DNA of 64,000 bases from Microcyclospora pomicola (GCA_002786065.1 NHNY01000018.1:1-64000); one strand, 5' to 3'. Shown: positions 48,801 to 59,598, counted from the first letter of the stretch. Program-made: numbers and translations. The notes: generated by a model not told the origin, from the letters alone.

Positions 48801-49750
48801 GTTCGGGCAGTAACAATACAGAATGCCGGGCGGAGGGTTCGCTATGTAGCAGTCACTAAGGTTCGCTTAGCAACAGATGTAAGGGTACCCCTCGCAGTAC
48901 CAGAATCTAATGGCACCACCGTACCAGCACCAAGGGATGTTGCCACTAGGATTCAATCAAAATGCCCAGTACCAGCAGAGTCCTTAGGTGTACAACTATC
49001 CACAGATACAGCAGCCTATGCCGTCGTGGGGTGGTCAATTCGACTAGAGACCGCCATAGTGGGACAACTAGGACACGACGTCCACGCCCGCGCAACCTGT
49101 GAAGCTAAAGGAGTATAAGTCCGCATTTATGCGACAAGTTATGTCGCAAACACCAGGACTATAAGAACAAGTGCAACTGCCGATACTCCCGGGTCCGCAC
49201 TCCTAACAACCTCGTGCTACTACAGTGCAACCGCAGCCGCAACGTATGCAAGACACTACTTAAACCCAAGTCGACAACACTACGCAGAACCTGTCCTCGC
49301 CGCTAAGCACTCCGCACAAACCTTAAACGCCGCAGTCCTAGAACTTCACGCCAGATGCAAGCAACACAGGTCAGCCACACAACTAACCGCAACAGCAGCC
49401 TCCTACGCCGACTGCGAGCGCCAACCCATTGAAGCGACAGGCTAGTCAGGACCTCGGAAAATCCGCTAAGGACAAGACTCCCTACAAACGCGAGCCGAAC
49501 ACCGCCGTACCTGCTAAGACTAAGAAGCCTTGCACGAAGAAGCCGAAAGGGGAGTAGCAAGCGACTCGTACGAGCAAACGTGTGCGAGGAGGACCGCCGG
49601 AACCTGTTGATTAAGGCAAGAGAGGAAAGACAAGGGTCGAGCGAGGAAGAGATGTCGAGAAGGATACCGGTTGGAAGACAGAGAAGGATACTAGCGAGAC
49701 ATAGTCGGAAGCGAGTTTCGAGATGGAGCACACCGAGGACGGTGACTGTT
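45890..49750 (+). other. Extra 3' region of family B with coding-like sequence
   Basis: About 3.9 kb between the chromodomain and the 3' LTR keeps long open pieces on the plus strand (46.87-47.29 and 47.73-48.22 kb are the longest) with coding-like codon composition. The last ~1 kb (48.7-49.6 kb) is strongly Gln/Pro-rich, then Lys/Arg-rich. I do not recognise a domain. An envelope-type protein is not supported: I see no signal peptide or transmembrane pattern. It is fossil sequence with multiple breaks; its function in the element is unknown. Confidence 0.5.
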
Positions 49751-49764
49751 AAGAGGGGGGGGAG
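49751..49764 (+). other. Polypurine tract of family B
   Basis: AAGAGGGGGGGGAG lies immediately before the 3' LTR, the expected plus-strand priming site. It supports the plus orientation. Confidence 0.85.
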
Positions 49765-49766
49765 TT

Positions 49767-49950
49767 TGTCACGGACGTGACTACCTCCGCCGGACGGTCC
49801 GCCGGAGGACATATGTAGCTTTGCATCATATAGATAGCACACCTCAATCATACACATCTTAGAGTTCATTTTGACTACTTTTGTGTTCCGCTTGTGCGCT
49901 CCGCCGAGGTCCGCGCGACATACCGCGAGACCCTCCGCCTGACCGCAACA
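49767..49950 (+). repeat. LTR (3' LTR of family B)
   Basis: 184 bp, followed by the second GCAGC copy at 49951-49955, after which family A copy 2 resumes. Confidence 0.93.
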
Positions 49951-50049
49951 GCAGCGTTCGATTTCAATATCTATTACACTGCTAGAGTTAAGAACCCTGC
50001 AGATAGCCCTTCGCGAAGGCCTAATTACTATACTAAAAACCAAGCTGTG

Positions 50050-51700
50050 TAGAGATTGTTGCTAACATTGCAAAGAAAGCTAGCAGTAATAGCAGAAATC
50101 CGGACAATGTCCGAGAGTAGAGCACGAGGATCTACGCCTAAGCAGAGCTCGGTTGTGGACAGTAAGACGCTAGTCGTACGCCTATACAGCGCATCAGCGA
50201 TAAACCCGGCTGCTAGCGCTACTAGTTGCAAACAGTGCGTGCTACGCTATGAAGCACGAGTGCTTGTAAGCGAACTTGCGAAGGATGATTCTAGTGTTAG
50301 TATGAATAGGATCCTTGCGGCTTAGCAAAGGGACGCCTTTACAATAGGGCGCAGGTCGTACGCAACGTTAGCGTAGAAGCATCGTAGCAAGGGTAACCCT
50401 ATATAGAGGGTTAACTAGAATGACCTTTTAAGATTCAAGGGCAGAATCTATATGCTACTAGAATCGAGTATTCGGCAGGAGCTCTTAAAGCAGCACTATG
50501 ACTATATCATGGCTAGCTATTTCGGCGTAAGTCGTACGCACGACCTTCTCGTAAGAAGCTATTATTAGCAGAACATACGCAATGATGTAGACGAATATGT
50601 CCGTACATGTGCTGTATACTAACGAATAAAAGTCGAAAGGCAATTGCCTTATAGAGAGCTAAGTTCCTTACCTATCCCTTTACAACTATTCTTAGAATTG
50701 ACTATGGATTTTATTACAGGACTACCTCTAGCAAAGCGCGACAACTACGTATATAATGCGATCCTTATAGTAGTCGACCGCTACTTAAAGATAACTCGAT
50801 ATATCGCTACAAGGAAGGATTAGGATGTAAATGACCTTATAAAGCAGTTTTTTAATAAAATCTGTTGCAAATAGGGAGTACCTTAAGGCATTGTAACTAA
50901 TCGAGGCCTAACCTTCACATTAAGGTTCTAGAAGGAAATCTGCTTCTAATTGCAGGTTAAGAGGCGTTTTAGTACTGCTTTCTACCTATAGAGTAATAGA
51001 CAGACTAAAAGGCAGAACCAGACGCTTAAGCACTACCTGCGCTGCTACTGCGTAGCAGAGTAGAGCGACTGGATAGACTTGATACCCTAAGCCGAATTCT
51101 GCTATAACAATTCAAAACATGCAAGTACTAGACAGAGCCCTTTCTTTATTGTCTATAGTATATATGCAAACATAGGAGATGCCTCTAAGGACAGAGTCAT
51201 AGAGGGGGAGGTACCTGCAGCTGCAGCGAGAATTGAACGTATGCGCAACGTATATAAATCTCTCGAAAAACATTTGCAAGCGGCATAGGAACATTAGCAG
51301 AAATGGTTCAATCAGAATCATAGACCTATGTCCTTTAAGTAAGGGGACTTAGTGTTACTAAGCACTAGAAACCTAAAGCTGGCATTACCAACCCGCAAAA
51401 TGTCACCTAAATTCGTAGGACTATTTAGAGTGCGCGACGCAGTTAGTGCGCAAGCCTATCGCCTGTGGCTTATACTAAAGTATCGCATTTATGACGTGTT
51501 CTATGTAGGACTGCTTAAGCTATTCTACTAGAGACCTAGGGATCCTAAGCTAGATACAGAGGCACCTACATTAGTGGATGACGAAGGTTAGGAGCAATAG
51601 GAGGTAGAAAAGCTCCTTGATCGGCGAATTCATAAGGGAAATAGACAGTACCTAGTACGATGGAAAGGGTACTCTAAGGTATAGGATACCTAGATAAGTA
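50050..51700 (+). pseudogene. Integrase and chromodomain region of family A copy 2 (fossil)
   Basis: Continues pol after the nested insertion. The zinc-binding N-terminal integrase part lies near 50.5-50.65 kb, the catalytic core about 50.69-51.1 kb (L-T-M-D-F-I-T-G-L-P, V-V-D-R), and the chromodomain about 51.60-51.69 kb (Y-L-V-R-W-K-G-Y). Broken. Confidence 0.8.
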
Positions 51701-52129
51701 GCGATAAACTCGATAGTGCGAGCGAGTTGCGCCTCGAGTACGATGCTAGGCTAGACGACACTAGAAAGACTAGCTAAAATGACAAAGGCACACCTTAGAG
51801 AGGTAGACTAAGAGGAAGGCTAAGGAAGTCACTGTAGGTCGTTGTTGCGAAGCTGCGAGACTAGACGACGAAATACGCGCGCCCTACCTGCGCACATTAG
51901 GGTATTTACAGACACATCTAGCGGACACAAAATTAGAGAAGACAATGATCAAACAGTATGGTATTCAGCCCTAGCTAGCATAACTACTTACATAGGACAT
52001 AAGCCACCTAAACGCTAACTATTAGAGAGCTAGGCGCGGACCTAGCGTTCTATATGCGCTCCTTATAGATGCTTAGGCATCGTTAAAACTACTAAAATCC
52101 TCACTCCTATTGTTAGTAGGGTCCTTACT

Positions 52130-52950
52130 GTAGTCAGTAGTACTACTACCTTCCTTATTACTCCTAGCTGTGTTTCTAGGGGTTCTAGCACCCGGCAGAC
52201 CTAACTCTTAACACGCACGTGCGGCGGCGATAGGGCGGGCAACGATCGGAGCCTCGGCGGCGGCGCGGCGCTCGGCTAAACGGTCTATGGTCTCAGTTAT
52301 CTATTTGCAGTGTTAGCATCGTGCGAGCGACGTGCGTGCATAAGGCGAACTTACGCTGAAGAGCGTGGCGTTTAAGTCACCTAGGCTGTTGTTAATAGCG
52401 ACGTTAGAGGCGATTAGGCGACGCGTGTTCGCGTTGCTAATGCGCTGCTTAGCTAGGATCAGACGCAAGTAGTCTGCACTAGTAGTAGGGTTCCTAGTAG
52501 CTGTATTTACCTGCTAGCCCTAGCGTGCTACGCTTAACCTAAGCGCCTAGAGCGAGATAGTAGCGGCTTTCTAGGCACGCGTAAGCTTTAAGCCTATACG
52601 CTAGACAGTAGGGTCGTCCTTGCCTCTAGCACTATTAAGGGCAGTAACAGCTCTGTCATATCTCCTACGAAGGTTGTACAGACGCTCGTAGCGCCTGTAC
52701 ATCTCGGAAGGGATCTGTTCGAACGATTAGCGATGTACCTACGCGACTCGCAAAGGAAAAACTTACCAAACCGCAGCTGCGATAGCTAGACACATAGTGC
52801 TTGCACCTAGCTTCCTTAGGCTTGTTGCAGAGCTTGCTCTGCTTAGCAATAGCGGAGAAGCACCTAGTACAGGTGAGAATCTAAGGCTTAGGTGCGTCCT
52901 TACGTAGGTCTTTATCGCGCTACACGAAAGGCTCTACGCGATTGAGCTAG
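52130..52950 (-). other. Antisense open-frame region in the 3' part of family A copy 2
   Basis: Downstream of the chromodomain the plus strand is non-coding. The minus strand holds a long coding-like stretch: a Cys-rich segment (paired cysteines, about 52.80-52.89 kb) followed by a charged, helical region (about 52.3-52.72 kb; R-Y-E-R-L-Y-N-L-R-R-R-Y, then L-R-L-I-L-A-K-Q-R) and an Arg/Ala-rich end near 52.2 kb. The matching segment of copy 1 is at 28.25-29.06 kb. An antisense gene is unusual for Ty3/gypsy elements. The domain is not recognised. Fossil sequence, broken several times. Confidence 0.5.
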
Positions 52951-53663
52951 CGCTTGCTAATGTACTTAGGGACACTAAAGATTATAATAGGCAATGAGAT
53001 GCTAGTGCGCTAAACGTACGTACGATAGGTGTGATGATAGTAATGTAGGTGCGTTGCGAATAGATAGAAGAATGTGCTAAACAATTAGAAGGTGTGATAA
53101 TATTGTAGGAAGGAACTTCCTAGGAGGAAGTTTGAAGTTATAAACACAACAATAACAACATTAGCCCTACTATTAGCGCAACGCGCGTTATACCTGCGCA
53201 CAACAACAACAACGCGTTCGACGCGGCAACGCGTATCATAGCCTTACGACGAGGTTTAGGACATGTATATATAGACTACAGGCATTACAGACATTAAGGA
53301 GACCGTCGATATAGGGGTGTACAATAAGCGACATAGATGCAGCAGCCTGCAGGCTCGAGGAGGTCTATCCTAGCTACAGACTTAGGCATAAGGCTTGTCG
53401 AGGAACCGTTAGCTACACATACGTGCGAGGCGCGATCGCGAAGCGCGTCGCACTCTACGCGTGTACTGCTCTTGTAGGCCCGAACTACTCCCTAAGGACT
53501 CTGATATAGCGAGCTCGTACTGAGCGAACGGCCGTCGTATATACGTGCGACGAGCGTTCGGGAGACGACCGACTACTGCTTCGATCTCGGCTATCGTAGC
53601 TATAGAATCACTATGTAGGAGACCTCTCTTATCCTAGGGACAGGATCTAGAGGGGAGGTAAGT

Positions 53664-53879
53664 TGTAAGGCCCCTTTCCTACATAAAGTAAGGTCGAAGT
53701 CACATGTCTCTAGTCTTAGCATAAAGCGACACTTCGGTGCGCGACCTGCGCACCTCGTACGCTTTATAGATTATTCTCGGTAGTAACTATATCATACTAT
53801 TACTCCCTTATTTCTGTGTACTACGCTATCCTTTAGCATCTAGAAGCTACGCCCTAGTAGCCTATTACTGCCCCTTATA
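53664..53879 (+). repeat. LTR (3' LTR of family A copy 2)
   Basis: Preceded by a purine-rich tract (AGAGGGGAGGTAAG) and followed by the TATAC duplication at 53880-53884. Confidence 0.92.
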
Positions 53880-53884
53880 TATAC

Positions 53885-54554
53885 TTTATATACTAAATAA
53901 AGTAAAGATAGAGTAGAATAGAGTAGATAGATTAGTTAGTAAGTAAATAAAGTAAAGTAGCTAAATATATAAATAAGTAAGATAAGATAATAATAGATTA
54001 AAGTATAATTCTAAGATAAGAATTAAGAGTATAGAATACTTAATAAAGTAGCTAAAATTATCTTACTATAGATAATTTAATTATTAAGACTTAAGTATAG
54101 TAGTTATATATTTAAACTACCTTATGTATTTTAACTATCCTTAAGGAGGTATGCTTATAGTTTGCTATAGCTCTAGATAAGCATTTTGTTACTAATTAAT
54201 AGTAGGTAGGTATCTAGGTAAGAACAAAACCCGGACAGTACGCTAAGACTTCGTAGGCACTCCTCGAGAACATTACTTACCTTGCCTAGATACTCATTAA
54301 CGAAATCGCTCGAGGGTATTTGCCTTCTCTGACTTCCCTCTAGATTGTCTCTACTTAGATACCTGTGCAGACTGCGTTTACTAGTTCTAACGCCTAGACA
54401 AGTCTCGATTCGCTGTCGGCGATTGAGGCTGTACGGGGGCCGCTTCTAGTTGCAGCGGCAGCCCGCGACACAGCCCCCAAAGGCATGATCGCATATTAGG
54501 TATTGACTCGACCATCACCATGGAATCCGTCCTCGTCAAACCACGGCATTCGCA
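53885..54554. other. AT-rich island edge and upstream region of the membrane-protein gene
   Basis: 53885 to about 54170 is strongly AT-rich decayed sequence and the counterpart of the left flank at 27.03-27.29 kb. From about 54200 composition returns to normal, giving about 0.35 kb of likely promoter/5' UTR. An ATG in strong context (CACCATGG) at 54520 opens a short frame that overlaps the main start out of frame. Confidence 0.55.
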
Positions 54555-56414
54555 ATGGAAGTCACAAATGGCACTGAGGCCAGCTACAATGTCCCGCCGA
54601 CCCAACAGCAACAAGCGTCCGGCCGAGCCATCTTCTGGGCCCTCGTTACCATTGTCCTCAATGCTATGCTCCAGCCATCCTTCATCGGCTACGTTATGAA
54701 AGGAAACCTTTTCGAAGACTCGCTATCCCCACATCGTTCCTCTCCGTTCATCTGCTTGATCGATGCCGTGGCGGATGTTCGGCTGATATGGGCAAAGTAT
54801 CAACAGCCAGATCTTTATCATGTTTCCAACCACGACTACTACGCCAAGCCCACGACGGTTATGTTGAGGTTGGCGATTTTCGTGCTCGGTGTAGTGCCCC
54901 AGGCGGTCAAACTGTTCTGCATGCGTGGTGTCCTCGTCCCGCAGATCATTGGGGCCGCGTATCTGCTGGCGACGTTGGCTGCTATGGCACGTACTTTGCA
55001 CGTCCAATCACCCTTTGCCGACTTTCAGGTCTTCCTCGACAATGACGCGATCCCTGCCTCGAAATCGCCACGATATCGGAACAGCTCATGGTCTCTTCTG
55101 TCGTCGTTTGGCGGCATCGTACCGCATAGCGCCGCTACAATTTACATCTGGATCTGCATCATGGGTCAAGATGCTGAGGCCATCATCACCAAGGCTGGCC
55201 ATCCAGCCTACGATCGATATACCATGATCTCAACCTCTGCTTCCGGGCTTTACATCGCGCTTCATTTTCTCGTCACGTTCATACGCGGCGAGCCGTGGAG
55301 GCCACGAGTGACCGCATGGGTCATGATCGTGTACATTACGCCGCCCGCGATCATGCAATCCATCGTGCGCCCCGCCGATGAAAGGGTCGGGTTTCGCGCA
55401 TTCGCCATGGAGCTTGGAACATTGAATGACATTTTCATAAGCTGTTACGGTTTGGTGTGTGTGCTTGAATATTGCGTGACAACCATGCTACGTTGGCTGC
55501 GCGTGGGAGAACCATCAGCGACTTCTCTAACAGATCTTCCAGCCACAGCTGGAGTCACCATCTCTGGAGAACGACCTGTTGAAGTATCCTTCAACTCTGG
55601 GATCGTCCTGCCCGGGGGAGAATCCAGTGCAACACAGCCGCTACCAGACGCAAACTTCGGGTTTTCAAGCATGGCAGCGTCCGCGCCTCGTGCTTGCGAT
55701 ACTGACAGTGACCGGACATCATTCAGCCAGTTTGCCGTCCTGGACGGGGACACGTCCTCCGCTTTTCTCGGAGGCCCGAGTGCTGATTCCAGCGCTTCCT
55801 ATGGAACACGCACAGAGGACATGGGCAGCCAGATGGCTGTTTCAGGCATTTCAAGCATTCATCCCGACGGTGACATTGCGAAGAACACTACCAAAAGCGA
55901 TGATCTACCGTCCAATATTGATACAGATACTAGCTTACATGGGGCTGAAAGAGCTTTCTTTCTCGTCGTGACAGCCCCCTTCCGTCTCTTGAGAATCATG
56001 ATGAATTATGCACACATCAGTGCTCCGGACGAGCCGCAGATGGACCAACAGCTACAGCAACAAATTGGAGCAGAACGGGGTGAAGCTGTCTGCAGTACTG
56101 CACGAATGGCTTCATCGTCAGACGCCCAGCCTACAGGATCTTCCCATTACCCGATGGACAAGCTTTTCGTGCTCCTCGACAAGCTATGCCGGTCACTTGT
56201 CAAGATCCTCCTGTTGCTGCCATGGCGCTTTCTCAAAGCATGTTGGATCCCGGTCCAATGTTTCCTATCCATCGGGGATGACGCCTCAGAAAAGGACAGG
56301 AACTGGATCGCCTTTGCAGTGTTCAATCTGGCCATTGCGATGGTGTATTTCTTGGTGGTATTTGACGGGAAAGGGACGTATAGTCCTTCGTGGGCAAGTA
56401 TACTGGGCAAATAA
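54555..56414 (+). CDS. Multi-pass membrane protein, function unknown
   Basis: Single-exon frame of 619 residues. Hydrophobic segments near 25-46, 101-120, 126-146, 190-205, 228-246, 257-275 and 296-315 suggest about seven spans, followed by a ~150-residue Ser/Asp/Gly-rich loop (about 325-480). Two or three further hydrophobic stretches lie near 480-495, 540-560 and 590-605. I do not recognise a family; it resembles uncharacterised fungal integral membrane proteins. The codon composition is normal. It is the first gene after the retroelement island, with its ATG about 0.7 kb from the 3' LTR, and it converges with the ABC transporter gene (168 bp between stops). A better-context ATG at 54520 is out of frame and could be an upstream ORF. 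Confidence 0.7.
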   Translation: MEVTNGTEASYNVPPTQQQQASGRAIFWALVTIVLNAMLQPSFIGYVMKGNLFEDSLSPHRSSPFICLIDAVADVRLIWAKYQQPDLYHVSNHDYYAKPTTVMLRLAIFVLGVVPQAVKLFCMRGVLVPQIIGAAYLLATLAAMARTLHVQSPFADFQVFLDNDAIPASKSPRYRNSSWSLLSSFGGIVPHSAATIYIWICIMGQDAEAIITKAGHPAYDRYTMISTSASGLYIALHFLVTFIRGEPWRPRVTAWVMIVYITPPAIMQSIVRPADERVGFRAFAMELGTLNDIFISCYGLVCVLEYCVTTMLRWLRVGEPSATSLTDLPATAGVTISGERPVEVSFNSGIVLPGGESSATQPLPDANFGFSSMAASAPRACDTDSDRTSFSQFAVLDGDTSSAFLGGPSADSSASYGTRTEDMGSQMAVSGISSIHPDGDIAKNTTKSDDLPSNIDTDTSLHGAERAFFLVVTAPFRLLRIMMNYAHISAPDEPQMDQQLQQQIGAERGEAVCSTARMASSSDAQPTGSSHYPMDKLFVLLDKLCRSLVKILLLLPWRFLKACWIPVQCFLSIGDDASEKDRNWIAFAVFNLAIAMVYFLVVFDGKGTYSPSWASILGK

Positions 56415-56582
56415 CTTGATCGACACTCGATCCTGAGTCACGAATCTAACGAATGACGATGCCTCTTTGGGGCGCTTTGTACTACCTCTATTACATATTG
56501 GGAGCAGAGCGACGAGGATCACTGCTATCCACAATCTCCCCACACGCACTCATACGGCACGGTCCAAGCACCGAGCCAGCCT

Positions 56583-58731
56583 CTACGACTTGCGCAACAG
56601 CGTGACCAACCACCCAGCAACTCTGTAGCCAAAGATGATGACGACCATGATCCCCAGCCATTGACCCTGCAAGCCTGTGGCATAACCATACTGCTGCAGC
56701 ACCGCGGTGCCTGCGATCTCGCACTGGTCCTGCAGCGCACTCGCGTACATACAGTGGCATTGCCCGTCTGTATTGCTACAGCTATACGTCCGCGACTTGA
56801 ACTCGTTGACCATCATGCCCTGAAAGACATAGGTCTGATAGTCCCAGTAGTGGAAGGCGTACTTCCAGAAGTCGTTGAGGACCGGCAGAGGTACCAGAAA
56901 GCCGCCGACGCTCATCCACAGGCCGTTGGCGAAGGCCGTGATGGCCAGCGCCCCGACGAAGCTCGGGAAGATGGACGCCACGAGGACGACGAGCGACTCA
57001 GCGGCGAGCAGGTCGAGGAACAGCCACAGGATCCACATGAAGAAATGCTGTCCTAAGGGGTTGAAGTTACCCAGCCAGTAAGCGACGAGAGAAAAGAGCA
57101 AGGAGAAGAGGACTGTGCAACAGCTTTATGTTAGTGATTGTCGACGCTGGAGGATGGTTCTTGGCTGATACATACAAAGGTAAGGAATGCCGATGAGGAA
57201 GTTCGCAAGCAGGAAGGCAGTAGGCCCATAAAAGCCATTAGCCCTCTCTTTGACGAACACAAAGCGATCCTCAAGAAACGCTGGGACGTATGCGACCGCC
57301 ATGAAGGACATGAAGGCCGAGCCGAAGAACTAGACTTGTGTCAGCTGTCGATCGTGTTGTTGGTCTTCTCTCATGCTGCTTACAATGGCATTGACGAATG
57401 GCTGGATATGTGCTTGATCGGTGGAAAGCCTCAGCCACACCGTGCCCATCATCACGGCAAGTCCCAAGTACATGACGAGGCGCACCCAGTACGTCACGAT
57501 GTCGCGGTAGCTTTTGATGAACGATCGGTGCAACAGAACCATGGTCTGCTCAGCGAACCCAGGTTTCTCATGAGCTGCGCGTGATGCGCTGATCGCATGG
57601 GTAGCCCGCTTTTCCTCGCAGTCTTGCAGTGCCTTCATTTGTTGCTGGTACAACAGGCTTCTGCGCCAGCTCGTCACGATATAGTCGAGACACTCGCGCG
57701 ACCCACCCGTCTCGCCAAAGTCGACATTGACGAGATCGAGGATGTATTCGGCCGGGTTCATCATCGGAGGGATTTCCAGCTGGAGCTCGGAGAAGAAGTT
57801 CGGGAGATTGACTCTGGTGCCGTTGTAGCAGACCTCTCCTTGCGATAACAGGGTGACCTGGTCGAAGAGATCAAACGTCTTGGTCGACGGCTGATGGATA
57901 CTGGCGATGACGATGAGCTGGCTCTTTGGTCAGCGATGAACCTTCCTGCGACGACGTGATGGCTTACATTGCGCTGTTGAGCGAGTCGCTTGAGGAAAGA
58001 GATGATCTCGAAACTGGCCGTCGAGTCCAATCCGCTGGTCGGTTCGTCCAGATACAGGATGCTGGGGTTAGTGACGAGCTGTGCCGCGACACTCACACGT
58101 CGTTTCTGTCCGCCGCTCAAGCCTTTGCGGAACGGCGTGCCGACCAAGGTATTGCTTTGCTTTTGCAGACCAAAGTCGACAATCAAACTATCGACACGAC
58201 GGTCGATCTCGCTCTTCGACGTCGACCTATGATAACGGATGAGTCTTGTACATTGATATGCCTGCGGGGATTGGAGTGGACTTACTTCGGAAGCGTCAGC
58301 CGTGCAGCGAAGCGCAGCGTCTCACGCGCGGTCAACGAGCCGATCAGCGTATCTTCCTGCTCGACATACGCGCTGACGGCCCGATGGGCGGAGAGCGGCT
58401 GCTCTGCGCCATTGATCATAACCTGGCCGGTCACGGTTCCAGTCTGTCTCTGCGCCAGTGTGTTGAGTAGAGTCGTCTTACCAGAGCCTGAGGGTCCCAT
58501 GAGCGCCACCAACTCTCCCGGACGTGCCACTCCAGAGACATTGGTCAGGATGGTTCGTCTGGTTTGCCGGCTACTGACGGACACCTGCAGGTCTTTCCAC
58601 GTCAAGATCTGGACGCCACTTTGCTGCTTCGAGAGATCGGCAGGGCGTAGTGCTTCCTCGGAACTCTCATGTCGAGACTCCATGTCTACGGTCTGTAGCT
58701 CCTGCCACTGCTCGCGGTCTCCCGATGCCAT
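56583..58731 (-). CDS. ABC transporter, ABCG (White/BCRP-type) half-transporter
   Basis: Five exons: 58731-58286, 58226-57968, 57917-57384, 57329-57176 and 57112-56583 (introns 59, 50, 54 and 63 nt, all GT..AG). The joined product is 640 residues, normal for a half-size ABCG. The nucleotide-binding domain comes first: Walker A GPSGSGKT (79-86), signature LSGGQ (185-189), Walker B I-L-Y-L-D-E-P-T-S-G-L-D (Asp/Glu near 209-210) and H-loop His near 243. About six membrane spans follow from ~345 to the end, with a Cys-containing extracellular loop before the last (C-S-N-T-D-G-Q-C-H-C-M-Y). It should work as a homo- or heterodimer exporting lipids, sterols or xenobiotics; substrate not predictable. 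It is divergent from the MBL-fold gene. Confidence 0.93.
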
Positions 58732-59598
58732 CGATGAAGGGAATCGCCGGTGGTTGTTATAGTCAGGTACGGCGGACTGCCACTTGTGAAGTTCCTGCAG
58801 AGCACAGATCCGGAATTTCAGTCAATAGCAAAGAGCTGTGATTATGCTTTGGATTGATCATGTATGGGCTTTTGGTCGTGTTTGTATGGACAGATATACA
58901 GTACATGTATGCACACCGTACCGAGACAGGCCAGGGGATAGACCCCGGCATTGAACACCCGACGACGTACCGGCGACTTCACCCCGACGGTCCATCGTAC
59001 TGAAACATCCATGTTTTTCGGTTCTCGGATCACTATTTCAATCAAGCGACTTGCATAATGTTCACTCTGTATTCTGGCTTAGGACATAGTTCAGAATATC
59101 GCAGTTTCTTGAATGAGATGGTGGTCAAATTTCGCAAATCATCGAGATTGAAGGAACAGCAAGACTCGAAAGCTCGGCAAACGATCCCGCTCCTCATCGC
59201 ACTTAATGCAGTTTCTCTGTTGAGCAAGACCATGTTTCACCCTAGAGCCTAACCGCGCGGCTCGTGTAGGTGTTTCTCGTCATTCCCATACGGAAAAAGG
59301 TGGACGGCGTCTATCGGGCTTCTGCTCGTTAGAGCTAAGTGTGGGGTCCACGGGCATCGACTGATTGAGAACACCGAGCGGGCTTTCCGGAACACCAGAC
59401 GGCGATCGATGAAACCAGCAACGTATTTATATATGTCCACGATGCGGCGGCTTCCCAAGATCTTGGAGACGTTTCCCGAACCGAAGTTGGGTGCCATATG
59501 TCGGTCACGAGTTTGACGTTGTATGCCCTGCTGATGTGTTGGGGTGAAGACGCTCGATCTTAACTACGACGGCGAGTCGCCGATTGCACTCTCTCTTC
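58732..59598. promoter_or_regulatory. Divergent intergenic region ABC transporter / MBL-fold gene
   Basis: These 867 bp hold the promoters of both divergent genes. Short frames only. A shared Zn2Cys6 binding site (CGG-type triplets) would be expected if the nearby regulator controls both, but CGG is too common here to name one. Confidence 0.5.

Larger units (their letters stand above)
37788..49950 (+). mobile_element. Large Ty3/gypsy element, family B (fossil), nested in family A copy 2
   Basis: 12,163 bp with 184-bp LTRs (TGTCACGG..CGCAACA) and a GCAGC target duplication. Parts on the plus strand: a ~2-kb leader with a Ser/Pro/charged region (38.4-39.7 kb), gag (about 40.0-40.7 kb), protease (41.65-42.2), reverse transcriptase (42.55-43.45), RNase H (43.5-44.1), integrase (44.4-45.2), a chromodomain (about 45.50-45.60), then a ~4-kb 3' region with further open frames ending at a purine tract (49751-49764). 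Order and chromodomain make it a chromovirus, unusually long. Structure complete, coding broken by several dozen changes of RIP type, but GC content stays high. The LTRs differ at 5 of 184 positions, all transitions. It must be younger than its host copy. Confidence 0.92.
34512..53879 (+). mobile_element. Ty3/gypsy chromovirus, family A copy 2 (fossil), split by a nested element
   Basis: 216-bp LTRs (34512-34727, 53664-53879) and an exact TATAC target duplication (34507-34511, 53880-53884). Without the nested insertion it is about 7.2 kb, like copy 1. Parts on the plus strand: gag with a CCHC zinc knuckle (about 34.75-35.95 kb), protease (35.97-36.45), reverse transcriptase (36.5-37.4), RNase H from 37.45 kb up to the insertion at 37.78, then the zinc-binding region and integrase (50.05-51.3) and a chromodomain (51.59-51.70). 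A ~2-kb 3' region with an antisense open frame and a purine-rich tract before the 3' LTR complete it. Structure complete, coding broken by dozens of RIP-type changes, though less than copy 1. LTRs differ at about 9 of 216 positions, all transitions. Confidence 0.92.

Noticed and set aside
45890-49750. Envelope protein in family B
   Set aside because: I looked for a signal peptide, a furin-like site and a membrane anchor and saw none. The region is Gln/Pro- and Lys-rich, so an envelope is not supported.
49303-50043. 246-codon frame on the minus strand
   Set aside because: It crosses the 3' LTR of family B and the junction with family A, so it cannot be an original gene. Its Leu/Arg/Ser bias reflects the antisense of Gln/Lys-rich sequence.
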